Assembly: GCA_002376725.1 (NCBI GenBank)
Contig: DFOM01000067.1
Coordinates: 1-49,505 of the forward strand
Direction of reading: 5' to 3'
Length of the DNA stretch: 49,505 bases
DNA from: Cloacimonetes bacterium UBA3541
GTDB taxonomy: Bacteria > Cloacimonadota > Cloacimonadia > Cloacimonadales > Cloacimonadaceae
In this document: piece after piece, positions 27,786-36,996 of the stretch
Numbering within the stretch: the first letter of the stretch is position 1
Layout of the letters: the number at the start of each line of letters is the position of its first letter
Program-made: the position numbers and the translations under genes
Notes under the pieces: generated by a model
Seen by the model: only the letters and a program-made list of their open reading frames with translations
Told to the model about the DNA's origin: nothing
The model's database searches: none

Positions 27786-29429
27786 ATGGATAAACGCACT
27801 CTCATATCTCTTTTAATTGTATTAATCCTGTTCACTATTTTACAGGTCTATGTTTTTAAACCTCCCACACCTCCTGCTGAAAGTGAACAAGTTCAAGATA
27901 GTCTGGCAAAAACTGTCCCCGATACCATAAACACTCCTGTGGCTGTTCCTGCCACTATTGCTAAATGGGATAGCCTTGCCTCTTATCCTGATAGCATAAA
28001 AACTCTCACTTTAGAAAATGACAATTTCACAGTAAAGTTTAGTAGTTTAGGTGCAAGCATAAGCTCTGTATCTTTAAAGAAATATTTCTGGGCAGATAAA
28101 CCTGTTCCAGTAGATTTAGTTCCAGAACAAGGTAGATTAGCCGGAATTTCTCTTCTGGGATTAAATGTAGACCAGAATAAAGATTTAAAGCTCCTAAACT
28201 GGTATTATACCCAGCTTGATTCCAGTGTTGTGTTCTGGTTAGGAGATGAGGCTAATCCTCTGGTCAAAAAGGTTTACACCTTAGATGATAAATACGGCAT
28301 TTTAATGGATGTAGCGGTTAGTAGTTCTTTCCCAGTATATGGCATAGAATATGATTATTCAGATGGAATAGCAGATACGGAAAAGATTAAATCCAATCTA
28401 AAAGATACCGATTACAAATTGCTTCTTTTTTATGAGAACGAATTACAGAAATATAGTCTTTCCAAAGTACGTAAGAAACAACCTCAAGGTCCAGTAAGTG
28501 CATTTAAATGGGCAGCTTTAAGAACCAAATATTTTACCATAGCTATAAATGAGACAGGAAATCCCTTAACCTCCAATTATTTTGCCCAGGTTTCACCGAC
28601 TACAGGTAATCCAGCTATAGTTCTCAATTCTTTTGATCGTAGTCCCTCACAGAATTGGGAACAGCATTTTCTCATCTATGCTGGTCCCGCAGACTATAAT
28701 CTTATGAAAAGCTATACAGATACCAAGATGGAATTGATTCCTGAAAGAGGTCCCGGATGGCTGCGCTGGCTTTCCAATCCTATTGCCTGGTTGCTCCAAT
28801 TTCTTCATAGCTTTATTCCTAATTATGGTATAGTAATCATAATCTTTAGTATCCTGCTCAAGATTATACTTCAACCTTTGACCAATAAGAGCACTAAGGC
28901 AAATCTGAAGATGCAAAGCATTCAGCCTCAAGTGCAGGAATTACAAAAGAAATATAAAAATGACCCCCAGAGAATGCAGCAGGAACTTTCCAAACTGTAT
29001 AAAGAAGCAGGTGCTAATCCTTTCTCTGGCTGTTTTCCCTTACTACTGCAAATGCCCATCTTTATTGCTCTTTACAATGTGCTTCGCTATACTATAGATA
29101 TGCGTAATGCCAGATTTTTCGGATGGTTGAACGATCTTTCTGAACCTGATCCCTACTTGATTCTTCCGCTTATTATGGCAGGGTTTATGGTTCTACAAAG
29201 TCTAATGTCTCAACCTTCCAAGGAAACTTTAGACAAAATGGATGACCAACAAAAAGCTATGCAACGAAGCACTAAAATGATGACCTGGTTAATGCCCATT
29301 ATTATGTTCTTCATATTTAGGAGTCTACCTTCTGGTTTGGTGCTCTATTACACAGTCTTCAATATCCTCAGTGTAATTCAAATGTATTATATGAAGAAAA
29401 ATATGAAAAAGAAGGAATTACTTAAATGA
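27786..29429 (+). CDS. yidC: membrane protein insertase YidC
   Basis: YidC inserts and folds inner-membrane proteins, alone or with SecYEG. The 547-residue protein has the Gram-negative layout: a first membrane helix (about 5-24), a large periplasmic domain (about 50-340), then five C-terminal helices. The conserved 'YGIVIIIFSILLKIILQPLT' starts the insertase core, and 'NPFSGCFPLLLQMPIFIALY' is also present. The C-terminus is Lys-rich (MKKNMKKKELLK). GAGGAG precedes the ATG. Its stop overlaps the jag start (ATGA). Confidence 0.97.
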   Translation: MDKRTLISLLIVLILFTILQVYVFKPPTPPAESEQVQDSLAKTVPDTINTPVAVPATIAKWDSLASYPDSIKTLTLENDNFTVKFSSLGASISSVSLKKYFWADKPVPVDLVPEQGRLAGISLLGLNVDQNKDLKLLNWYYTQLDSSVVFWLGDEANPLVKKVYTLDDKYGILMDVAVSSSFPVYGIEYDYSDGIADTEKIKSNLKDTDYKLLLFYENELQKYSLSKVRKKQPQGPVSAFKWAALRTKYFTIAINETGNPLTSNYFAQVSPTTGNPAIVLNSFDRSPSQNWEQHFLIYAGPADYNLMKSYTDTKMELIPERGPGWLRWLSNPIAWLLQFLHSFIPNYGIVIIIFSILLKIILQPLTNKSTKANLKMQSIQPQVQELQKKYKNDPQRMQQELSKLYKEAGANPFSGCFPLLLQMPIFIALYNVLRYTIDMRNARFFGWLNDLSEPDPYLILPLIMAGFMVLQSLMSQPSKETLDKMDDQQKAMQRSTKMMTWLMPIIMFFIFRSLPSGLVLYYTVFNILSVIQMYYMKKNMKKKELLK

Positions 29430-30127
29430 TTACCATTGAGAAAAGTGGTGCAAAAGTAGAAGAACTCATTGCTGAATTTCGTAAAGAATATGGACTGAAA
29501 GATTGGGAATTTAAATATGAAATCATAAAAAATCCTTCTTCTGGTTTATTTGGACTCCTTCCCAGAAAAAATGCTATGGTGCGTTTTTACTTGCCTGATA
29601 TAGAAGAAAGAGTTGCTTCTTTTTTAAAAGAATTACTCATCAAAATGGATATTTCTTATAAGGAAATTAAGATCCATAAGGAAGGAAAATCCATCTATCT
29701 GGAAATCATTAGCGAAGAAGAATCAGGCAGACTTATCGGAAAAAACGGAAAGATGCTGGATGCAATGCAGTATCTATTGAATAAAGTATTTGAGGAAAAT
29801 AGTGCAATTGACCACATTTATCTGGATGTTGATGGTTATAGACAAAGACAACAAGCCCAATTTCTAAGACCTTTTCTTTCTATCTTCCAGAAAGTGCGTT
29901 CCGAAGGAAAACCCTATACCTTAGAACCATTGAATGCATCAGAACGAAGAATAATTCACAAATATATAGAAAAACAAAAAGACTTGAGCACTCTAACTAT
30001 CGGTGAAGGAACTAAAAAACGGATGGTTATATTTCCTGCTCATCAATCTGCTTCGGAAGCTCTTATTCATAGTAGACAACAACGACAGCAAGGTCAGCAT
30101 AACCCCAAAAAAAGTAATTTGAGATAA
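29426..30127 (+). CDS. jag: RNA-binding protein Jag/KhpB
   Basis: This 233-residue cytoplasmic protein has the three Jag parts: an N-terminal Jag-N domain (KSGAKVEELIAEFRKEYGL), a KH domain with the GxxG-type loop in 'GRLIGKNGKMLDAMQYLLN', and an R3H domain with 'RQRQQAQFLRPFL' and 'LEPLNASERRIIHKYI'. Family members bind RNA and influence cell-wall and division functions. The gene overlaps yidC by 4 nt, the usual context. Confidence 0.94.
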   Translation: MITIEKSGAKVEELIAEFRKEYGLKDWEFKYEIIKNPSSGLFGLLPRKNAMVRFYLPDIEERVASFLKELLIKMDISYKEIKIHKEGKSIYLEIISEEESGRLIGKNGKMLDAMQYLLNKVFEENSAIDHIYLDVDGYRQRQQAQFLRPFLSIFQKVRSEGKPYTLEPLNASERRIIHKYIEKQKDLSTLTIGEGTKKRMVIFPAHQSASEALIHSRQQRQQGQHNPKKSNLR

Positions 30128-30134
30128 AAAATTT

Positions 30135-30941
30135 ATGGATATAATCGTCAATCGTATTGACGCTGGAAAATACTGGACAGATAGTGGAGCCAGCTTTGGT
30201 GTTCTACCGCGTGCTATATGGGGCAAAGAAGTCCAGACGGATGAACTACATAGAAGAATGCTGGCATTAAACCTATTACTTATTTGTTTACCAGAACGAG
30301 TCATTCTGGTGGATACTGGCTTAGGGAATCGTCTTTCGGAAAAGCAAATTTCTATCTATAATCCTTCTCCTTTTATGCTACCTGTTTCTCTCGCCGAATT
30401 AGGTGTGCGAGATATAGATGTTACTGATGTGATTCTAACTCATCTTCATTTTGACCATTGTGGTGGAGTTATCACTAACTTTGGAGATAAGGAAAGACTA
30501 ACTTTCCCCCGAGCAAAATACTGGATTCAAAAATCTGAATGGGAAATGGCAAAACATCCGGATGACTTAAATAAAGCCTCCTATGATTTTGAACATCAAT
30601 TATATCTATTGGAACAAAGCAACCAATATGAACTGATTGAAGGCAATCTGGATATAGCTGAAGGTGTAACTTTGATTAAAACTGGAGGTCATACTGTTGG
30701 CAGTCAGATAGTAGAAATTGATACTCCATCCGAATTTTATATATATCCAGCTGATATTATCCCTACTTTCTTTCATATTTCTCTTGCGGTAACCTCTGCT
30801 TACGACCTTTCTCGCACGGAAACTTATAAAGCAAAACTATATATTTACTCTCGCTTAAAAGAAAAGAAGGGAACCTTACTTTTAAATCATGACCCCCAAC
30901 GCTGGGAAGTAAATTTCTCCGAAATAAAATATTGTAAATAG
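30135..30941 (+). CDS. metallo-beta-lactamase-fold hydrolase
   Basis: This 268-residue protein has the zinc-binding signature THLHFDHCGG, later metal ligands in 'KTGGHTVGSQ' and the Asp of 'YPADIIPTFFH', and a final His in 'LLNHDPQRW'. These features match N-acyl homoserine lactonase-like or general MBL-fold hydrolases. The substrate cannot be told from the sequence. It follows jag by 7 nt, where many genomes carry mnmE, and probably shares the message. Confidence 0.88.
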   Translation: MDIIVNRIDAGKYWTDSGASFGVLPRAIWGKEVQTDELHRRMLALNLLLICLPERVILVDTGLGNRLSEKQISIYNPSPFMLPVSLAELGVRDIDVTDVILTHLHFDHCGGVITNFGDKERLTFPRAKYWIQKSEWEMAKHPDDLNKASYDFEHQLYLLEQSNQYELIEGNLDIAEGVTLIKTGGHTVGSQIVEIDTPSEFYIYPADIIPTFFHISLAVTSAYDLSRTETYKAKLYIYSRLKEKKGTLLLNHDPQRWEVNFSEIKYCK

Positions 30942-31000
30942 AAGAGATTTAAATTATACTCTCTCTCCTTGCTTTTGTTTACTATTCTTTGGAAGACAAT

Positions 31001-31282
31001 CTATTCATATCTACAATAATAAGCAGTCTGCTCTGAAACCTTAACTCTATATTTTTTGTCTGCAGGAACTAAAAACGATTCGCCCTTACCATAAGTTTTC
31101 CAATCTTTTGAACCCGGTAAGAGTACCGTTAAAATACCGGATACTACCATCATATATTCAACTGTTGAAGTAACAAATTCAAATTCACCCTTATCCATTA
31201 CTCCCACTGTAGCCATACCTTGTGAATTTTCAAAAGCAATAGACTTTACTTTACCTTCAAAATATTCAAATACTTTCAGCAT
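31001..31282 (-). CDS. ppnP: pyrimidine/purine nucleoside phosphorylase PpnP (cupin fold)
   Basis: PpnP splits nucleosides with phosphate into free base and (deoxy)ribose 1-phosphate. The 93-residue protein closely follows the E. coli PpnP pattern: 'FEGKVKSIAFE', 'ATVGVMDKGEFEF', 'MMVVSGILTVLLPGSKDW', 'FLVPADKKYRVKV' and the C-terminal 'YYCRY'. It is a one-domain cupin. AGGAG precedes the ATG. It faces the MBL gene convergently and stands alone. Confidence 0.94.
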   Translation of the reverse strand: MLKVFEYFEGKVKSIAFENSQGMATVGVMDKGEFEFVTSTVEYMMVVSGILTVLLPGSKDWKTYGKGESFLVPADKKYRVKVSEQTAYYCRYE

Positions 31283-31654
31283 CTAATTCTCCTTTTTATT
31301 TACTATTTAATCCTAAACTACCGTTTAAATTATTCTCTTATTCTGTAAAGCTATTTTTCCAACAATAATCAAACAAAGAAAGTCCCATTTACTTTGATTG
31401 AGAGATAGTTAAATAAATATTCTTCTTTTATGCTACAACCTGATTAGCCTGTAAAAGATGAAACTATAGCAAGTTTTATGGGTATTGAATCTACCTAACA
31501 ATCGATAACCAGCATTCATAAGAAAAATATCTATAAATAAGCAATATGACTTCAACTCTTTATCCTGACTGGTAGATTCATACAATTTTCTTGACGCATC
31601 TACACCTTGCAAAGGAAGGTTATTATTAAAGAAAAAATAATAGGAATGAGGCAA
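31283..31654. other. gene-free stretch between ppnP and tpiA
   Basis: The two genes are divergent, so promoters for both should lie here. On the + strand TTGACG (31591-31596) is a possible -35 for tpiA. The 12-nt string CTACAACCTGAT begins at 31433 and recurs, with small changes, in two other intergenic regions. No coding frame is convincing. Confidence 0.45.
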
Positions 31655-32440
31655 ATGCGACAGTTAATCATTGCAGGAAATTGGAAAATGCACAAGGATG
31701 CCCAAAGCACGGAGGATTTTTGTAATGCTCTTGCTCAATATCTGGTAACTCATAAACAGATGAGAGTGTTACCCCTCATAGCTCCAGCCTATCCTTTTTT
31801 AGAAAAAGCTTTAAATATCCTAAATGGATTACCCGTAGAAGTAGCAGCACAAGATGTGAGCTCTCATCTTGAAGGTGCCTATACTGGCGAAGTTTCTGCT
31901 AATCAACTCAGTTCTCTTGGATTACATTATTGCATTGTAGGACATTCAGAACGCAGACAATATCATTCTGAAACTGATGCTATGGTGCGTGATAAGCAAC
32001 TTCGCTTGAGAGAACAGGGTATGATACCCATTGTTTGTCTGGGAGAAACTCTCAATCAAAGGCAAGCTGGTAAAACGCAAGAAGTTATCTTATCGCAATT
32101 AAATGGTTGTTTTGAAGGCATTGAATTGCAAACAGGCAAAGATGTGATTATCGCATATGAACCCGTATGGGCTATAGGAACTGGTCTTACAGCTACTGCT
32201 AATCAGGCTCAGGAAGCTCATCTTTTAATTCGTAATTGGTTGAAAGAACATTATTCGGAAGAAATAGCTCAAAATGTGCATATACTCTATGGAGGCAGTA
32301 TCAAACCAGAAAATATTTACGGACTTATCTCTGAACCAGATATTGATGGTGGTCTGATTGGTGGAGCCTCCTTGAAAATAGAGGATTTTTGTAAAATGAT
32401 AGATATTGCCGTAGATTTGATTAATAGTGGGAGCAAATAA
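31655..32440 (+). CDS. tpiA: triosephosphate isomerase
   Basis: TpiA interconverts dihydroxyacetone phosphate and glyceraldehyde 3-phosphate in glycolysis and gluconeogenesis. From the ATG at 31655 the protein has 261 residues. The catalytic residues are visible: Lys11 in GNWKMHK, His97 in GHSERR and Glu169 in YEPVWAIGTG, with the phosphate loop 'YGGSIKPEN' near the end. ATG codons also occur at 31646 and 31607. I prefer 31655 because GAGG lies upstream and the family starts a few residues before GNWK. serS begins immediately after the stop. Confidence 0.96.
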   Translation: MRQLIIAGNWKMHKDAQSTEDFCNALAQYLVTHKQMRVLPLIAPAYPFLEKALNILNGLPVEVAAQDVSSHLEGAYTGEVSANQLSSLGLHYCIVGHSERRQYHSETDAMVRDKQLRLREQGMIPIVCLGETLNQRQAGKTQEVILSQLNGCFEGIELQTGKDVIIAYEPVWAIGTGLTATANQAQEAHLLIRNWLKEHYSEEIAQNVHILYGGSIKPENIYGLISEPDIDGGLIGGASLKIEDFCKMIDIAVDLINSGSK

Positions 32441-33721
32441 ATGATTGATTTGAAATATATTCGCACTCATCCTCAAGAGGTGCGAAATGCTATCCTTAAT
32501 AAAAATGAAAAAGCTAATCTGGATGCTATTCTTGCCTTAGATGAGAACAGACGAAAACTGCAATATGAATATGACCAGTTGAGAAGTAAACAACATCAGG
32601 TTTCCCAGATTATAGTATTGAAAAAGAGAAACGGTGAAGATGTTAGTGAACTCCTGGCAGAAATGAGTGAAGTAGCAGAGCAAATCAGAGCTTTAAACGC
32701 TCAACTTACTGAAACCAATACTCAGTTAGAAAATTTGCTGTTAACCATACCAAATATCCCTCATCCAGATGTTCCCATTGGAAAAGATGAATCTGCCAAT
32801 CGGGTCATAAAGTTGTGGGGTGAAAAGCCAAACTTCACTTTTACACCTTTAGACCATTTAGAATTGGCTGAGAAAAATAGGCTTTTGGACATTCCCCGAG
32901 GAGCAAAAATCAGCGGTTCCGGATTCCCTGTTTATACAGGAATAGGAGCAATTTGGGAAAGAGCATTGATTAATTTTATGTTAAACTTCCATATCCAGAA
33001 ACATAATTACACTGAACTGGCAGTTCCAGTGCTGGTTACACGTAAAACTATGACGGGAACAGGACAATTGCCTAAACTGGAAGATGATATGTACCGAATT
33101 GAAGCAGATGACCTTTTCCTCATCCCTACTGCGGAAGTGCCAGTTACTAATTTTTTTGCCGATGAGATATTGCCACAAGATAGACTTCCCATAAAATTCG
33201 TATCCTACACTCCTTGTTTCCGTCGTGAAGCTGGCTCTTATGGTAAAGAAACCAAAGGCTTACAACGCTTACATCAATTCAATAAAGTAGAGTTAGTTCA
33301 TTTCGTAGAACCTTCTACTTCCTATCAAGCTTTAGAAGAGATTAGAGAAGACGCAGAAGAAATTTTGCAAGCTTTGAATCTTCATTATAGAGTGGTAGAA
33401 CTATGTACCGGTGATTTGAGTTTTGCTTCAGCCAAAACTTACGATATAGAAGTCTGGGCTCCAGGTCTGGGAAAATATCTGGAAGTATCGTCAGTTAGTA
33501 ATTTTGAGGATTTCCAAGCTCGTAGAGCAAATATACGCTATAAGGACAAACAAGGTAAACTTGGCTATCTTCATACTCTCAATGGTTCCGGAGTAGCCAC
33601 ACCTCGTTTAATGATAGCGTTGTGGGAAACTTATCAAACGAAAGAAGGAACTATCAATGCTCCAGAGGTTTTAAAAGAATATAATGTGCCTGAGATTACT
33701 GAATCAAGTAAAGGATGGTAA
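32441..33721 (+). CDS. serS: seryl-tRNA synthetase
   Basis: SerS charges tRNA-Ser. The 426-residue protein begins MIDLKYIRTHPQEVRNAILN and has the long coiled-coil tRNA-binding arm (about 30-100). The class II catalytic domain shows motif 2 in 'YTPCFRREAGSYGKETKGL' and motif 3 in 'LNGSGVATPRLMIALWE'. Length is standard. Its ATG follows the tpiA stop directly, so translation is probably coupled. Confidence 0.97.
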   Translation: MIDLKYIRTHPQEVRNAILNKNEKANLDAILALDENRRKLQYEYDQLRSKQHQVSQIIVLKKRNGEDVSELLAEMSEVAEQIRALNAQLTETNTQLENLLLTIPNIPHPDVPIGKDESANRVIKLWGEKPNFTFTPLDHLELAEKNRLLDIPRGAKISGSGFPVYTGIGAIWERALINFMLNFHIQKHNYTELAVPVLVTRKTMTGTGQLPKLEDDMYRIEADDLFLIPTAEVPVTNFFADEILPQDRLPIKFVSYTPCFRREAGSYGKETKGLQRLHQFNKVELVHFVEPSTSYQALEEIREDAEEILQALNLHYRVVELCTGDLSFASAKTYDIEVWAPGLGKYLEVSSVSNFEDFQARRANIRYKDKQGKLGYLHTLNGSGVATPRLMIALWETYQTKEGTINAPEVLKEYNVPEITESSKGW

Positions 33722-33775
33722 TTTATGAGCGGAAATAGATTAAAAGAAAACCAAAGCTTACGAGGCTAAGAGATT

Positions 33776-34939
33776 ATGGAAAAACGGGAATTTGACTTCT
33801 TTGAACTAATAAGGTTGATTATCCGCAACCGAAAATTCATTATTATATTTGTTGCAGTGGTTAGTGTAGCTGCAGTTATCTACAGTCTGGTTACACCTCA
33901 AATCTGGAGGTCAACTGCTACTTTCTATGTTATAGGGGACCAGACCTCCTCTCTTCCTTTCAACATAGAAGGTTTGAGTGGTCTAACTGCCGGTCTTATG
34001 GGAACAACAAATTCTCAAAATGCGATAAATGCCGTAATAGCTATGAACTCCCGACAATTTTCGGAAAAGGTGATTCGCCATTTCAATCTTATAGATTATT
34101 ACAAAATAACCACCAAGGATTCTCTCAAAGCTATGGATAGTGCTCTGAAAATGCTTCATACTAAGACTATGAAAATAGGTAGTGACCCAGAAACTGGTTT
34201 GGTGACTGTTAGCGCTGATACGAAGGATAAGAAACTCTCCCGTGATATAGTAAATTATTATCTGCAACAATTGGATATCTATAATAGAGAAGAAAAGATT
34301 ACCCGTGGCAAAATGAATCGTGAGTTTTTGGAAGCAAGAGTTAATGAAACTCGCGCCGAAATTGATTCACTCCTGCTGGCATTAAAGGACTTTCAGCAGA
34401 GGCATAATGCTGTTGATATTGAAGCTCAAACTTCCTCTTTAATTAAATCCTATTCTGATATTATAGCTACCAAAATGAGTACTGATATAGAACTGGAACT
34501 GGCAAGAAAGAACTATGCTGAAAATTCTCCTATTGTTTTGGAACTAAAAGACCGAAGTGAGGCTTTGGCAAAACAGATAAAGCAATTGGAAGCAGGAAAA
34601 GAACCTCTAAAACCAAGATATCTGATTGATATTGGCTCTCTTCCTGATCTGGCAACTCAATATGCTCAATTGAAAATGAACCTGGAAATCAAATCCAAAG
34701 TATATGAATTTCTCTATCCGCAATATGAAGCAGCTAAACTGGAAGAATTGAAAGACCTGCCAACTCTGGATATACTGGATACACCAAGAGAAGCAGGGTT
34801 AAGAGTTAAACCAAAAAGAGCAGTAATGTGTATCATTGCTTTTGCGCTGGCTGTTGTGGTGTCTATCATCATAGTTCTGATAAAAAACGCTCTGGAACTG
34901 AATAAAGAACGCTGGCAGGAGATTAAAAAAGAATTATAA
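33776..34939 (+). CDS. Wzz-family polysaccharide chain-length/co-polymerase protein
   Basis: This 387-residue inner-membrane protein has a helix near 22-42 (FIIIFVAVVSVAAVIYSLV), a long periplasmic coiled-coil region (about 150-300) and a second helix near 350-372. The segment before the second helix, including 'PDLATQYAQLKMNLEIKSKVYEF' in part, matches the GNVR region of tyrosine-kinase-associated and Wzz co-polymerases, and 'LDTPREAGLRVKPKR' is the usual Pro-rich exit. No kinase domain is attached. It is followed directly by a Wzy/O-antigen ligase-like gene, so it likely sets the length of a surface glycan. Confidence 0.85.
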   Translation: MEKREFDFFELIRLIIRNRKFIIIFVAVVSVAAVIYSLVTPQIWRSTATFYVIGDQTSSLPFNIEGLSGLTAGLMGTTNSQNAINAVIAMNSRQFSEKVIRHFNLIDYYKITTKDSLKAMDSALKMLHTKTMKIGSDPETGLVTVSADTKDKKLSRDIVNYYLQQLDIYNREEKITRGKMNREFLEARVNETRAEIDSLLLALKDFQQRHNAVDIEAQTSSLIKSYSDIIATKMSTDIELELARKNYAENSPIVLELKDRSEALAKQIKQLEAGKEPLKPRYLIDIGSLPDLATQYAQLKMNLEIKSKVYEFLYPQYEAAKLEELKDLPTLDILDTPREAGLRVKPKRAVMCIIAFALAVVVSIIIVLIKNALELNKERWQEIKKEL

Positions 34940-36229
34940 GTGGGTGTAATGAATATGCTAAAGTTAGTGGCTGAGAAATCTATTTATCTCCTTGCCGCTT
35001 TAGCTGTTCTGGCAGTAGCAAATTTTCTCCAGACACTTCAGTTAGTCCAAATAGGTTTTATTGGCGTTGTCTTTCTGGCTTGGGCAGTTATCTCTCTAAT
35101 TTTTGGTATCAGTGTAAGAAATAGCCTAATCTTCTGTTCGCTTTTCTTTATAAAACCTATACCAACCAGTTTCTATTGCGTATTGTTTATCCTGTTAATT
35201 ACATTTGTATTTGAATATCAGCGCTCCCATCCTTTAGTTATACCCTATCCGGTAGCCTTGATTGTCCTTTTATTAACTTCTTGTTACGGATTGATAAGAG
35301 CACGAGAATTTTATTATTCCACCCAATATTTTGCTGCAACGGCTATAGTTCCTTTAATACTTTTCACTTTATTAGGCAATACCAAACTCCAAAAAGAAGA
35401 TTTTATACTCTGGATAAAATCTATTGTAATAATAGGAATATTTCTTAGTATAATTGGTGTGTTTATGGCATTAGCCCATCCAGAACAGCGTCTGGGTTCT
35501 TTGTGGATAACTGCAATGACCATTAATGGATACTACACTTTAGCCTTTTTCTTCTCTATTGCCTTAGGCATGGAAGCAGAAAATAGTAAGAATAAATATT
35601 TCTGGTTTATTGGAGCAATCATTATCCTACTGGGTATGTTATATACTTACACTCGTATGGCTCTTTTAGCCGTATTATTTGGTCTTATACTTATTATTAT
35701 AATGGTTAAAAAACTCCGATATATAGGAATGCTTGTGCTTTTGCTCATTCCTTTAATTATTCCCTCTTCTATGGTTTCAAGAATAAAATTGGGCTTGACC
35801 TTTGATTATTCTATTGTTATCAGAGCGATAGCCTGGTTTTATGCTATAAGACAGATTAAATTGGCACCCTGGTTTGGTATGGGTATTGATGTCTGGAGAC
35901 ATTGGTATGCTGCAATTATTCCTCTTGATTTTCTCTATGCTGAACATCCTCATAATATCTTTCTCAAGATTTGGGTAGAGCTTGGAATATTCGGCTTTTT
36001 AAGCTATTTTTATATCATCGGTGCCACCGTCAGAAAATACTACTTGCATTTAGTTAAAAGACAAAAAGATTATTTCAGTACTATAATTTTCATCGGAGTT
36101 TTAGCATTGCTATTTGCTTGTTTAACCGATATATTTATCCAGCAGTTTTCCGTTAGTATGCTGTTCTGGATAACCTTAGCTTTTATGTATAGATTAGCCA
36201 AAAATAAAACGCAAGGTGAACTACAATGA
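34940..36229 (+). CDS. O-antigen ligase/polymerase-like (WaaL/Wzy) membrane protein
   Basis: This 429-residue protein has about ten to twelve hydrophobic segments. A large loop containing 'FGMGIDVWRHWY' and 'YAEHPHNIFLKIWVELGIFG' is characteristic of the O-antigen ligase/polymerase family; the H-x-x-N in that loop is the conserved motif. It probably joins or polymerises lipid-linked sugar chains at the outer face of the inner membrane. The start given is the GTG at 34940, directly after the Wzz stop; ATG at 34949 or 34955 is also possible because no strong RBS decides. Its stop overlaps mazG by 4 nt. Confidence 0.83.
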   Translation: MGVMNMLKLVAEKSIYLLAALAVLAVANFLQTLQLVQIGFIGVVFLAWAVISLIFGISVRNSLIFCSLFFIKPIPTSFYCVLFILLITFVFEYQRSHPLVIPYPVALIVLLLTSCYGLIRAREFYYSTQYFAATAIVPLILFTLLGNTKLQKEDFILWIKSIVIIGIFLSIIGVFMALAHPEQRLGSLWITAMTINGYYTLAFFFSIALGMEAENSKNKYFWFIGAIIILLGMLYTYTRMALLAVLFGLILIIIMVKKLRYIGMLVLLLIPLIIPSSMVSRIKLGLTFDYSIVIRAIAWFYAIRQIKLAPWFGMGIDVWRHWYAAIIPLDFLYAEHPHNIFLKIWVELGIFGFLSYFYIIGATVRKYYLHLVKRQKDYFSTIIFIGVLALLFACLTDIFIQQFSVSMLFWITLAFMYRLAKNKTQGELQ

Positions 36230-36996
36230 AAGAGTTCCAAAAATTAGTGGATATTATTGCTCAACTTAGAGACCCCGTTTCAGGTTGTCCCTGGGATATT
36301 AAACAAACGCCACAAAGCTTAATCCCCAATATGGTTGAAGAATTGTATGAAGTTGTAGAAGCCATAGAAGATGGAGATAATGTCGCCTTAATGGAAGAAT
36401 TAGGAGACCTCTTATTGCACATTGTTATGCAGGCACAACTTGCTTCGGAATCAGGAGCATTTAATATTATAGATGTCTTAAACCATATAAATGACAAACT
36501 GGTGCGTCGTCATCCTCATGTCTTTGGTGAACTGGAACTAAAAGATGCTGATACCGTGAAGAAAAATTGGGAACGACTAAAGAAAGCAGAAAAGCAAGAA
36601 CGGAAAAGTGTTCTGGAAGGCATACCACGAGCCTTACCTGCTTTAATATATGCTCAAAGAATGCAGGAAAAAGCTGCATCGGTTGGTTTTGATTGGGATG
36701 ATGTACCACCTATTCTGGAAAAGATTGACGAAGAAACCAAAGAACTAAAATCTGCTTTAGAGACTGAAGACCAGACACGTATTAAAGAAGAAGTGGGAGA
36801 TTTACTCTTTACCATAGTGAATCTTGCCCGTAAATTGCATCTTGATGCAGAAAGTGCCTTAAAAGAAACAGCAAGGAAGTTCTCTAAACGATTCCAGTAT
36901 ATAGAAGAGCAATATCGTCAAAACGGAGAAAATATCAATGAAGCATCGCTCGAAGAACTCAACTCTTTCTGGGAACTCTCCAAGAAAGAGGAATAA
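36226..36996 (+). CDS. mazG: nucleoside triphosphate pyrophosphohydrolase MazG
   Basis: MazG hydrolyses (d)NTPs to monophosphates and pyrophosphate and is thought to clear damaged nucleotides. The 256-residue protein has two MazG domains. The first carries 'GCPWDIKQTPQSL', 'EELYEVVEAIEDGD' and 'EELGDLLLHIV'; the second has 'IDEETKELKSAL' and 'KEEVGDLLFTIV'. The metal-binding Glu and Asp residues are intact. It overlaps the upstream gene by 4 nt, and its last 59 nt also encode the start of the histidine kinase in another frame. Confidence 0.95.
   Translation: MKEFQKLVDIIAQLRDPVSGCPWDIKQTPQSLIPNMVEELYEVVEAIEDGDNVALMEELGDLLLHIVMQAQLASESGAFNIIDVLNHINDKLVRRHPHVFGELELKDADTVKKNWERLKKAEKQERKSVLEGIPRALPALIYAQRMQEKAASVGFDWDDVPPILEKIDEETKELKSALETEDQTRIKEEVGDLLFTIVNLARKLHLDAESALKETARKFSKRFQYIEEQYRQNGENINEASLEELNSFWELSKKEE

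Noticed and set aside
33725..33769. Fourteen-residue peptide frame between serS and the Wzz gene
   Set aside because: Far too short and without a strong RBS; it may be only chance in a 54-nt gap.
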